DNA of 37,480 bases from CAZIFG01 sp964539135 (GTDB lineage: Bacteria; Margulisbacteria; Marinamargulisbacteria; GCA-2716485; CAZIFG01): NCBI GenBank assembly GCA_964539135.1, contig CAZIFG010000019.1, forward strand, positions 1-37,480, read 5' to 3'. Positions 25,711 through 33,099 of the stretch are shown in pieces. The notes beneath the pieces are model-generated. The model did not search any database and was not told the origin of the DNA. It saw only the letters and a program-made list of their open reading frames with translations. The position numbers and the translations under genes are program-made. The number at the start of each line of letters is the position of its first letter. Position 1 is the stretch's first letter.

Positions 25711-26529
25711 TTAAGCAAAAGGTCTCATAGAAATGTCATGTTTAAAGGTATAGGATAAAAGCGCTTTAAGCTGGGCGTTTGAAACCCGTTTCCCTAAATG
25801 CCCATCATCTGCTAAAAAAGAAGGGCTAAGCCCCAAAGATGCCCCTAAAGCGGTGTAAAATTCCCGCCGAATAGGGTGCGCATCTTCAACAACATTCAAA
25901 ATACAGGAATGCGAAAGCACTTTCACAGCGGACACAATCACAGAAACCACATCCTCAACATGTACCACATTCATATATCGAGAAGGCATTTCAATCGATT
26001 TACCCGAAAGCAAACGATGCCTCAAATGCCGATCCCCGCCATAAAGCCCTCCCAAACGAAGAACAATACTGGTCACAGGTAAGGATAAAAAAAGTTGCTC
26101 CACCTCATGAAGAACAGCGGCACGCTTAGAGTGGCGATCATAGGCATCTAATTCCGTAGCCCACTCATTTTCATCTCCATAATAAGAGGTAGAACTGGTA
26201 AAAATAACTTTTTGAATGGAAGAATTTTGAATAAACGAAACCAGGCACTGACACTGTTCCAAATAAAGCGTAGGATCTGAAAAAGAGCGCGAATAGGGGA
26301 GAGTCACAACCAAAACATCACTGTTGAAAAAATCCAAATCTCCCTCAAATGTAACAGGAGAAGAAACAGAAAAAGAACCATAAAACGGTAAAACACCTAA
26401 AGATTCCAAATTTTCTTTTGTACCCAAAGACCGATAAAGGCCTTTAACCACAGAAAAAACAGATAGACTCCGTTCTGAAAGCGGAAGACCTACAAACCCA
26501 CACCCTAAAATTGAAATAGATTCACTCAT
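25711..26529 (-). CDS. NAD-dependent epimerase/dehydratase family protein (YeeZ-like)
   Basis: 272 residues. The Rossmann opening 'ISILGCGFVGLPL' (5-17), a middle 'VIFTSSTSYYGD' strand with the Ser/Tyr region, 'RHSKRAAVLHEVEQLFL' and 'IVLRLGGLYGGDRH' are the pattern of the YeeZ-type branch of the extended SDR family. The usual YxxxK is represented at best by 'YDRHSK', so activity is uncertain. Substrate unknown. Its stop codon lies in the TTTAA duplicated by insertion of the 137-bp repeat immediately downstream, so the element landed at the last codon without changing the protein. Divergent from the receiver-protein gene, 80 bases between starts. Confidence 0.82.
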   Translation of the reverse strand: MSESISILGCGFVGLPLSERSLSVFSVVKGLYRSLGTKENLESLGVLPFYGSFSVSSPVTFEGDLDFFNSDVLVVTLPYSRSFSDPTLYLEQCQCLVSFIQNSSIQKVIFTSSTSYYGDENEWATELDAYDRHSKRAAVLHEVEQLFLSLPVTSIVLRLGGLYGGDRHLRHRLLSGKSIEMPSRYMNVVHVEDVVSVIVSAVKVLSHSCILNVVEDAHPIRREFYTALGASLGLSPSFLADDGHLGKRVSNAQLKALLSYTFKHDISMRPFA

Positions 26530-26593
26530 AACGATAAGCGTACACTATAATACAAAGATATAAAATATTTCAGTGGAAAATAAAAAAGAATGG

Positions 26594-26599
26594 TATAAT
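26594..26599 (+). promoter_or_regulatory. Extended -10 box of the receiver-protein gene
   Basis: TGGTATAAT with the hexamer at 26594-26599, ten bases before ATG 26610; the leader would be about four bases. No clear -35, as is common with extended -10 promoters. Confidence 0.55.
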
Positions 26600-26609
26600 A
26601 AAAATCGAT

Positions 26610-27500
26610 ATGAATATCGAACCCATTCCATATTTAAAAAAAATAATGGCAATTCCCCAAACCCCCTTGCAACGCGCTCAAAACAGATTAACACAGGCTC
26701 AAAACATCATCTTAATCGTTGAAGACACCGAAGAGCAATTTACAATGAGCATGAAAATGGCCGAAAGATATTTAAGCCGTCTTAAAAACACGCATACAAT
26801 TATTATTGGACTCAGAGATGGAAGCGAAGGGCTAAAATTGCTCAATGAGCAAAACTTTGAGGATGTCATTGTTCGAGACTCTAATCAAGAAATAAAACCC
26901 AAAATTCCCTTTGATACAAACAGAATCATAGCCATTATCACAGATTTTAATATGAAACTAGATGGCGACGCGTTTATCAAAGGCATTCGCCACATTCCAA
27001 GTGCCTGTACCCATATCAGTTGCTTCACAGCAGATGACGCCAATTTAGTCGATATTCAAGCCAAATTTACCGTCGCAGGCGAAACAACATCCAGGTTAAC
27101 GCATTATGGAAAAAAAGCAGATGGCCTCCCACCATTACTCAAGACAATAGCACTTCAAAATCCTGCAGACACAGAAAAAACCACAGAAAAAGTTATAAGT
27201 ACTAAAATAGTTGTTACAACTGAAAAAGATCTAAGAATTGAAACAGTTGTAAGCAGCCAAATACCAGTAAATCCTCCAGAAAAAAGAGAATCCCCCTCAA
27301 GAACAGCTTCCGGTAAAAGCAGCCTCATTCTTAACGCAACCAAGCCCAGAACCCTCACACCACAGCCCCATCATATTCAAACTCAAATCCCTAAAAGAAA
27401 CTGTCTAACTCCTAACAATATTAGTCCTAAGCTAGCTGCTCGAAAATTGCACGGATTTCAGCTTTATCATCGTCCTGAAATGTCTACGCTCTCACTCTAA
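26610..27500 (+). CDS. Orphan response-regulator receiver protein with disordered tail
   Basis: 296 residues. The receiver fold is visible: acidic pair Glu38-Asp39 ('LIVEDTEEQ'), phospho-acceptor Asp112 ('IITDFNMKLDGDAFI'), Thr140 ('SCFTADD') and the conserved Lys at about 168 ('HYGKKADGL'). An insertion of roughly 20 residues between the second helix and the Asp112 strand makes it longer than a standard receiver. After residue ~185 there is no output domain, only a Thr/Pro/Ser/Lys-rich tail that looks disordered. No histidine kinase is next to it. It could be a CheY-like signalling or scaffold protein. Its stop (27498-27500) overlaps the stop of the convergent ParB/Srx-like gene within CTAA. 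Confidence 0.78.
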   Translation: MNIEPIPYLKKIMAIPQTPLQRAQNRLTQAQNIILIVEDTEEQFTMSMKMAERYLSRLKNTHTIIIGLRDGSEGLKLLNEQNFEDVIVRDSNQEIKPKIPFDTNRIIAIITDFNMKLDGDAFIKGIRHIPSACTHISCFTADDANLVDIQAKFTVAGETTSRLTHYGKKADGLPPLLKTIALQNPADTEKTTEKVISTKIVVTTEKDLRIETVVSSQIPVNPPEKRESPSRTASGKSSLILNATKPRTLTPQPHHIQTQIPKRNCLTPNNISPKLAARKLHGFQLYHRPEMSTLSL

Positions 27501-28033
27501 CCGCTTAATTTCAAGACCAATAAATACGCTTTAATAGGGGCATATTCAATTTCACCTTTAAGGAGCATATAGCCTAAAACAAGCGCTCTATGCATGCCAT
27601 CAATAATTTTAAAGCTACTATAAGGACAATCTTTAAGTTCATGATGGTTGGGCCTCAAAAGCAACATAGGTCCAAAGGTCTCCATTTTTAAGGACCTATA
27701 AATCCCCTGGCAATGAGAAAACCAATCTAAAGCATAAGTTCCTGGAATATCACCCTTAGAAAGGGCCTCAAAGGTATACCCCTTTTCAATCATACGCATC
27801 GCAACCTCGCGCACCGTGTACAATTTCCCCCCTCCAAACCAAGTGGGCGGGGTCAAAATTTGAGTACGTTTCATATAATGCCAAATCAAATCAAAAAAAA
27901 CATTGGGATCTTCCAAGTAAAATTGGTCAATATGATGCACTTGAGGCAAAATCTTATCTTTTAAAACATCATTTACCAAAACGGTATAATCCTTCATCTC
28001 GGAATTAAATACAGTTAAATCAGCGCGTTTCAT
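27497..28033 (-). CDS. ParB/sulfiredoxin-fold protein of unknown function
   Basis: 178 residues from ATG 28033. Near the C-terminus 'FKIIDGMHRALVLGYMLLKG' has the D-G-x-H-R signature of the ParB/Srx nucleotide-binding fold; 'LYTVREVAMRMIEKGYTF' precedes it. It is far too short for a chromosome-partitioning ParB and lacks a helix-turn-helix I can see, so a kinase- or CTPase-like activity is possible but unproven. The start overlaps the end of thrC by four bases (ATGA), so it is translationally coupled to threonine synthase; AAGAAGG lies upstream within thrC. A longer TTG start at 28063 has no support. The link to threonine (for example a serine-kinase-type member of the fold) is speculative. 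Confidence 0.7.
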   Translation of the reverse strand: MKRADLTVFNSEMKDYTVLVNDVLKDKILPQVHHIDQFYLEDPNVFFDLIWHYMKRTQILTPPTWFGGGKLYTVREVAMRMIEKGYTFEALSKGDIPGTYALDWFSHCQGIYRSLKMETFGPMLLLRPNHHELKDCPYSSFKIIDGMHRALVLGYMLLKGEIEYAPIKAYLLVLKLSG

Positions 28034-29448
28034 GCCATACCTTCTTGAAAAACTGTCTTGCAAATAAACTGTTTAAGAGATGTCACATCAGCAGGCAAGT
28101 CAAAAAAACGCTGTGGTTTAGACTCCAATCCCACAAAAGCAGCCGGTCGATCTGGAACAATCCCTAAAGCAGCCTGAACCGTCTCTTCAAATTTAGCAGG
28201 CTTTGCCGTTTCCATACAGACCATAGGAATCGCATCGCACTGATACTCATAGGCCACTTTAAGAGCCGCCGCAGTATGGGGATCCACAACAATCCCACTG
28301 TTGCGATAAACAGATTGAATCACAGCCTGGCGTTCATCATGCGTACTACTACCACTCACAAAGCCATACTCATTCAAAAGGGATGGTAAACACGCCTTTA
28401 AGTCTAAAGACGCTGTAGATTCAAAAGCCTGCATGTTTTGAGAAAGAAGTGCCGCATCTCGTCCTAAAACATCAAAGAACAAGCGTTCAATATTCGAAGC
28501 CTTAGAAATATCCATAGAAGGACTCGACGTGACATGAACAGGAGTTTGAACATACAATCCCGTTTTAAAAAAGGTATCCAAAACCTTATTTTCATTGGTA
28601 GACACAATCAAGCGTCGAATCGGAAGGCCCATACGCTTCGCAATATATCCCGCCAGCACATTTCCAAAATTACCGGAGGGCACAACCACATCAAAACAGT
28701 CATTGGGCCCCTTACAAACTGAAAAATACGCATAAAAATAATACACCATTTGGGCACAAATACGGCCCCAATTGATAGAATTCACAGCCCCAATATGATA
28801 GCTTTCTTTAAAAGAAGCATCGCGGTTAAGTGCCTTAACTAAATCTTGACAAGTGTCAAAAGGTGCCGGAATAGACACATTGAAAATATTATCGGATAAA
28901 ATAGACCCTGCTTGGGCCTTTTGAAACGCACTCATACCGGTTTTAGGCGTCAGCATCACAACAGAAAGACGCGCCTTATCCTTAAAGGCCTCTTCTGCAG
29001 CAGAAACCGTATCCCCAGAACTCGCACCCACAATGGTTAACCGTTGATTTCGACGCTCCAATTCATAAGACATAATATGCCCTAAAAACTGCATGGCAAT
29101 ATCTTTAAACGCTAAGCTCGGTCCAGAGGAAAGATCTTGAATAAATAAATGGGGAGAAACAGAAGAAAGCGGCGTAATCGACTCCGAACCAAAAACAGCC
29201 GAGGTATACGTTTTAGCAATCATTTCCTTTAAATCCAAAGCTGGAATAGAATCCCCCACATAAAGAGAAATCACTTCATAAGCAAGCGCCGAATAAGACA
29301 AATGACGCCAGGTTTCTAACTGATCATAAGAAAGAGAGGGATAAGATAGGGGACAATACAAGCCACCATCGGGCGCTAATCCTTCCAAAAGAACATCTGT
29401 AAAACGGTACTGTTTCTGATCGGGATCCCGACTACTCACATATTTCAT
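28030..29448 (-). CDS. thrC: Threonine synthase
   Basis: 472 residues. Converts O-phosphohomoserine to threonine with pyridoxal phosphate. The opening 'EGLAPDGGLYCP', the cofactor lysine block 'SSGPSLAFKDIAMQFLG' (Lys115), 'GASSGDTVSAAEEAF' (phosphate-binding loop region), 'SINWGRICAQMVYYFYAY', 'VVPSGNFGNVLAGY' and 'DPHTAAALKVA' all match the bacterial/fungal-length class of the enzyme. A palindrome CTACACCATTGTAG (29461-29474) lies upstream of the start and may be an operator. TATACT lies four bases before the ATG and is too close for a standard -10; GATTAT three bases further up fits better. Downstream the ParB/Srx-like gene overlaps by ATGA. ThrA and thrB are not nearby. Confidence 0.95.
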   Translation of the reverse strand: MKYVSSRDPDQKQYRFTDVLLEGLAPDGGLYCPLSYPSLSYDQLETWRHLSYSALAYEVISLYVGDSIPALDLKEMIAKTYTSAVFGSESITPLSSVSPHLFIQDLSSGPSLAFKDIAMQFLGHIMSYELERRNQRLTIVGASSGDTVSAAEEAFKDKARLSVVMLTPKTGMSAFQKAQAGSILSDNIFNVSIPAPFDTCQDLVKALNRDASFKESYHIGAVNSINWGRICAQMVYYFYAYFSVCKGPNDCFDVVVPSGNFGNVLAGYIAKRMGLPIRRLIVSTNENKVLDTFFKTGLYVQTPVHVTSSPSMDISKASNIERLFFDVLGRDAALLSQNMQAFESTASLDLKACLPSLLNEYGFVSGSSTHDERQAVIQSVYRNSGIVVDPHTAAALKVAYEYQCDAIPMVCMETAKPAKFEETVQAALGIVPDRPAAFVGLESKPQRFFDLPADVTSLKQFICKTVFQEGMA

Positions 29449-29548
29449 AACAAGTATAATCTACACCATTGTAGTTTTTTTTAAAAGAAAGTATTTGGAG
29501 CCAGCCTCTAAAAAACAAGACGCTAATTTCAGTATAAGAATCCATGTG

Positions 29549-29685
29549 GGGACTGTTGCAAAATGCCTAGGTTTGGATCAGCTGAAAGGCATTCCGAGTC
29601 CGAAAGCCCTTATGCGTCATAAATGAGGGCTTGAGAACGAGGATAACACAGCAGATGTCTAAAATAGGCGTTTTGCAACAGTCCC
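29549..29685. mobile_element. 137-bp MITE-like repeat, copy 2, fused to the metal-binding protein gene
   Basis: Same length, ends and central inverted repeat (AAGCCC...GGGCTT) as copy 1 at 25573. No clear target duplication: the five flanking bases differ (ATGTG left, CTGCG right). Its right end lies inside the reading frame of the metal-binding ABC protein and supplies the last eight codons and the TAG stop. The 210-base gap 29449-29658 otherwise contains only the thrC upstream region. Confidence 0.88.
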
Positions 29686-30558
29686 CTGCGTCATACCTAC
29701 AAAAATAGAGCGATAGGTACGATCAAAATAATCAATCACAGATTCTGACTTTCGAGGCATCGTAGACAGTGTCACAAAAGGAACGCCCGAAGAACGCGAA
29801 AGATGAGAAATATAATCGGTATTAAAATAAGACGAGATTAAGATAACATCCACCTTACCAGTAGAAAGTGTGCTCAGTAAACTTGAAAGCTGAGACGGTA
29901 AAATAGGCATCCCCGGCTTAGGCTCAAAACTCCCCATATGCTTAAATCCATACTCCTCCAATAGGTAATTCCATCCTTCATGATAGGTCATCACCTGCCA
30001 AGGACGCGCCGCCTTAAACGTATCCGTCCAACGCGATTTTAGGGCCATAACACGCGACACAAACCGCTGCTGCCGTGCCTGATAAAGGTCCGCATGAGCA
30101 GGATCCAATTGCGATAATGTCTTACAAACTGTCGCCGAAACCACACAAACATTGTCTAAATCATAAATATAATGAGGGTTCATGCCAACATCCGAATGAT
30201 GAGAATGCGAATGCAAATGAGAATGCAGATCCTGAGGCATTAAAAAAACGCCTGAAGACACAGGCACAAAATAACGGGGCTGAATGGCCCGAGGTTTAAT
30301 CCAAAAATCCAATCCCATCCCATAAACAAACACAACATCCGCCTGCATTAAAAGGCGCCCCATATAAGGGGTCATGGTCACCTCATGAAGTTCTTCTGTT
30401 CGATTTAAAAGGGCACGAGAGTCTATTTCTTTTCCGCCAATTTCAGAAACAATCTGAGACAATAACAAATCCGTAGAGACAACCAAGGGCCGCGCAAAAA
30501 GAGTAGGGCACAAAAAAGCCATCCACAGCAAGCCAACTAAAAAAAAACGATACTGCAT
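29659..30558 (-). CDS. Periplasmic metal-binding ABC protein (ZnuA/TroA family), C-terminus remade by a repeat
   Basis: 299 residues from ATG 30558, which has GGAG at a good distance. Residues 1-23 are a signal peptide ending near LFA-RP. Metal-ligand candidates are His58 ('ELHEV'), His129 ('MNPHYIYD') and His183 ('TYHEGWNYLL'), with an acidic residue near the C-terminal half ('SYFNTDYI'). A His-rich loop (HSHLHSHSHH, 112-121) is typical of zinc-binding members, so zinc is likelier than manganese. No permease or ATPase gene is next to it. The last residues GTVAKRLF and the stop are encoded by the 137-bp repeat at 29549-29685, so the original C-terminus was cut off. Whether the final helix is complete, and the protein works, is unclear. 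Confidence 0.85.
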   Translation of the reverse strand: MQYRFFLVGLLWMAFLCPTLFARPLVVSTDLLLSQIVSEIGGKEIDSRALLNRTEELHEVTMTPYMGRLLMQADVVFVYGMGLDFWIKPRAIQPRYFVPVSSGVFLMPQDLHSHLHSHSHHSDVGMNPHYIYDLDNVCVVSATVCKTLSQLDPAHADLYQARQQRFVSRVMALKSRWTDTFKAARPWQVMTYHEGWNYLLEEYGFKHMGSFEPKPGMPILPSQLSSLLSTLSTGKVDVILISSYFNTDYISHLSRSSGVPFVTLSTMPRKSESVIDYFDRTYRSIFVGMTQGTVAKRLF

Positions 30559-30596
30559 AAGGTCAACTCCAACCGCCATTTTAAGGGCAATACGGC

Positions 30597-31067
30597 TTAG
30601 CGTAAAGATCCAAGTTGACGAATCCCCTCATATAAAACAATCCCCGCAGCAATCGCAAGGTTAATACTTCTCATGCCTTTATCTCGATTCACCATAGGAA
30701 TTTGAACCAATCGATCTTCATAACAGGTATAAAACTCAACAGGAAGGCCTACCGTTTCAGATCCAAAAACCAAGGTATCGCCAGAACGATAAGACACATC
30801 CGTATAAAGACGTGTGGCTCTTGCACTTAAAAAGTGACAGGACTCTGGATTTAAAGCCGAAAAATACGCCTCTATATCCGGAAAAAGTGTAATATCCACC
30901 AAGTGCCAATAATCCAATCCTGCACGTTTAACAGCCGAATCTGAAAGATCAAATCCAGGTTTGCCCACAATGTGTAAGGCTGAATTTGTAGCCCCAGCCA
31001 ATCGAGCAATGGTTCCCGTATTCGGTGGAATTTGAGGGTTAACCAAACAAAGTGTTAAAGACGACAT
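30597..31067 (-). CDS. trmL: tRNA (cytidine/uridine-34 2'-O-)methyltransferase TrmL
   Basis: 156 residues, the size of Escherichia coli TrmL (157). It methylates the wobble ribose of tRNA-Leu. SPOUT-fold signatures are clear: 'LVNPQIPPNTGTIARL' at the N-terminus, 'DYWHLVDITLFPD', 'LVFGSETVGLP' and the knot region 'QIPMVNRDKGMRSINLAIAAGIVLYE'. ATG 31067 was preferred over a TTG at 31097 because the protein then begins as its relatives do, and because a good promoter ends eight bases upstream; the TTG would lie within the promoter. No Shine-Dalgarno sequence. Divergent from the pst operon. Confidence 0.94.
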   Translation of the reverse strand: MSSLTLCLVNPQIPPNTGTIARLAGATNSALHIVGKPGFDLSDSAVKRAGLDYWHLVDITLFPDIEAYFSALNPESCHFLSARATRLYTDVSYRSGDTLVFGSETVGLPVEFYTCYEDRLVQIPMVNRDKGMRSINLAIAAGIVLYEGIRQLGSLR

Positions 31068-31075
31068 AATAGGCG

Positions 31076-31105
31076 TATTAAGAAAGAATCGCCTCAAACT
31101 GTCAA
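31076..31105 (-). promoter_or_regulatory. Promoter of trmL
   Basis: Perfect TTGACA (31105-31100), 18-base spacer, TTAATA (31081-31076), then eight bases to ATG 31067. Predicted leader one or two bases. Confidence 0.65.
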
Positions 31106-31157
31106 GAGCATCAGACCTTAATCATTTTCTAACATAAATAGACTAAACTCCAAAACT

Positions 31158-32201
31158 ATGAAAACAACACTCAAACACATGATGATTTTTGTTTTATGCC
31201 TTGGAACTCCCATAATGGGTCTAGAAAACAAAATTCACATTGTCACAGGCGCAGGCGCAACCTTTCCATATCCGCTATACGAAAAAATGTTCGCAACCTT
31301 TCAAGAAAAAGAGAACATAAAAATCAATTATCAACCCATAGGATCCGGTGCAGGCATCACCCAACTTCGACACAAAATTATCGATTTCAGTGGATCCGAT
31401 ACCTTTATGCCCAATAAAATCACCAATCAATTTGACAATGAAATTATTCACATTCCCATATGCCTAGGCGCTGTAGCCATTGCCTATAATTTACCGCAAC
31501 TCAATGGAATTAATTTAGATGCCGATATCCTTGCCCTGATTTTTCTAGGGAAAATAAAAACGTGGAATGACCCCAAAATTAAAGCCCTCAATCCAAAAAT
31601 TGCCTTGCCCAATATCCCCATCACCGTGGTTCATCGCTCAGACAGTAGTGGAACCAGCTTCATTTTCAGTGAGTTTTTATCAAAATCCAATAAAGAATGG
31701 AATAAAACCATTGGAAAAAGTCAGTTAATTCGATGGAAAACAGGAATAGGGGCCCTTCGAAATGCTGGCGTCGCGCAAAATGTAGCTCAAATTAAAGGCG
31801 CTATTGGCTATATGGAATTGGTTTATGCGCTCAATTCTGAATTAGAAGTTGCTAAAATTAAAAATCGATCGGGGCGATTTATCATGCCTTCTTTAAAGTC
31901 CACATCAGAAGCCGCAAACACCCCTTTTCCAAGAGATACATTCGTCACCTTTACTCATACATTAGCCCCTGGCGGATACCCACTGAGCAGTGCCACATGG
32001 ATCATTATTTATAAAGACCAAGCTTACAATGGTAAAAAACGAGAAGAAGCCAAAAATCTCATCACACTCTTAAGATTTATGATAAACGAAGGGCAATCTC
32101 TAGCAGAACCCATGGGATATGCCAAACTCCCTGCACAAGCCCAAACACGTGCCAATGCCCTCCTCGAAACAGTCTTATATAATGGCAAAAAAATATATTA
32201 A
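31158..32201 (+). CDS. pstS: Phosphate ABC transporter, periplasmic binding protein
   Basis: 347 residues with a signal peptide at 1-21. The phosphate-binding loops are present: 'GAGATFPYPLYEKM', 'GSGAGITQLRHKIIDFSGSD', and 'VHRSDSSGTSFIFSEFL' with the Arg-Ser-Asp and Ser-Ser-Gly-Thr ligands. It captures inorganic phosphate for PstCAB and begins the pst-pho operon. Upstream, between trmL and pstS, the 90 bases contain possible -10 boxes (TAGACT at 31140) but no convincing pair of Pho-box half sites, though regulation by the PhoBR encoded downstream is expected. Its last 20 bases overlap the start of pstC. Confidence 0.95.
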   Translation: MKTTLKHMMIFVLCLGTPIMGLENKIHIVTGAGATFPYPLYEKMFATFQEKENIKINYQPIGSGAGITQLRHKIIDFSGSDTFMPNKITNQFDNEIIHIPICLGAVAIAYNLPQLNGINLDADILALIFLGKIKTWNDPKIKALNPKIALPNIPITVVHRSDSSGTSFIFSEFLSKSNKEWNKTIGKSQLIRWKTGIGALRNAGVAQNVAQIKGAIGYMELVYALNSELEVAKIKNRSGRFIMPSLKSTSEAANTPFPRDTFVTFTHTLAPGGYPLSSATWIIIYKDQAYNGKKREEAKNLITLLRFMINEGQSLAEPMGYAKLPAQAQTRANALLETVLYNGKKIY

Positions 32202-33099
32202 ATCAAAACATAAAAACAAGTTCATATTCACCCTTAAAAACAAGGGAACACAAGCCCTAATGTGGATCTGCACACTCCTCTTAATAGGGATCATCTTAAA
32301 CCTCTTTATCACACTCTTTATCGGGGCACTCCCTGCCATTAAAACCTTCGGACTCTCTTTTATAAGCGCCACAGAATGGATCCCTTATGAAAATAAATAT
32401 GGCGCCGGCATCTTCCTCATTGGAACAGCCATCACCTCAGTACTGGCCTTAATCATTAGCATTCCAACAAGCCTCAGTCTATCACTTCTTTTGGGTCATT
32501 ATCTTAAAAAAGGATACATTCGCAACACACTCACACTTTTTTTGGATATTGGAGCCAGCATTCCCTCCGTCATTTACGGATTTTGGGGCATAAAAATCCT
32601 ATTTCCCCACATTCAAAACCTACAAATTCAAATGGGAATGCCACCTTATGGAGCCAGTATTTTATCGGCAACCTTAATTTTAAGCATGATGATACTGCCA
32701 TACTCTGTCTCCCTGGGAAAACAAACCATAGCACAAACCTCAAAAGACCTAAAAGAAAACGCCTTTGCTTTAGGAGCCACTTCTTACGAAATGATTCAAA
32801 ACATCATTTTACCCCAAGCAAAATCCGGCATCCTATCAGGATGCATGTTGGCTCTATGTAGAGCCATCGGCGAAACACTGGCCGTCACTATGCTCATTGG
32901 CAATAGCTACGAAATGCCGCAACATCTTTTATCCCCAGGAAGTACCTTCTCCAGCTTACTAATCAACGAATTTTCCATGACCAGCGACCCCATGCACAAC
33001 GCTTCTTTACTGTATATCGCACTGATTTTAATTGTCTCTACAAGCGTATTTACCGCACTTAGCAAAGGAATAGCCCCCAAAAAATGGACATTTCGGTAA
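32182..33099 (+). CDS. pstC: Phosphate ABC transporter permease
   Basis: 305 residues with about six transmembrane helices. The permease loop motif for contact with PstB is present as 'KENAFALGATSYEMIQNIILPQAKSGILSG'; 'GASIPSVIYGFWG' and 'ALCRAIGETLAVTMLIGN' are PstC/PstA signatures. ATG 32182 lies within the end of pstS (20-base overlap); an ATG at 32119 would add a basic stretch fully inside pstS, and ATG 32260 would remove the hydrophilic N-terminus. Translation is probably coupled to pstS. It forms the channel with PstA. Confidence 0.93.
   Translation: MAKKYIKSKHKNKFIFTLKNKGTQALMWICTLLLIGIILNLFITLFIGALPAIKTFGLSFISATEWIPYENKYGAGIFLIGTAITSVLALIISIPTSLSLSLLLGHYLKKGYIRNTLTLFLDIGASIPSVIYGFWGIKILFPHIQNLQIQMGMPPYGASILSATLILSMMILPYSVSLGKQTIAQTSKDLKENAFALGATSYEMIQNIILPQAKSGILSGCMLALCRAIGETLAVTMLIGNSYEMPQHLLSPGSTFSSLLINEFSMTSDPMHNASLLYIALILIVSTSVFTALSKGIAPKKWTFR

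Noticed and set aside
30597..31097. Longer trmL starting at TTG 31097
   Set aside because: The start would lie within the predicted promoter and add ten residues absent from known TrmL proteins.
31099..31116. CTGTCA half of a Pho box upstream of pstS
   Set aside because: The six bases overlap the -35 of trmL, and a second CTGTCA-like half site at the right spacing is not present.
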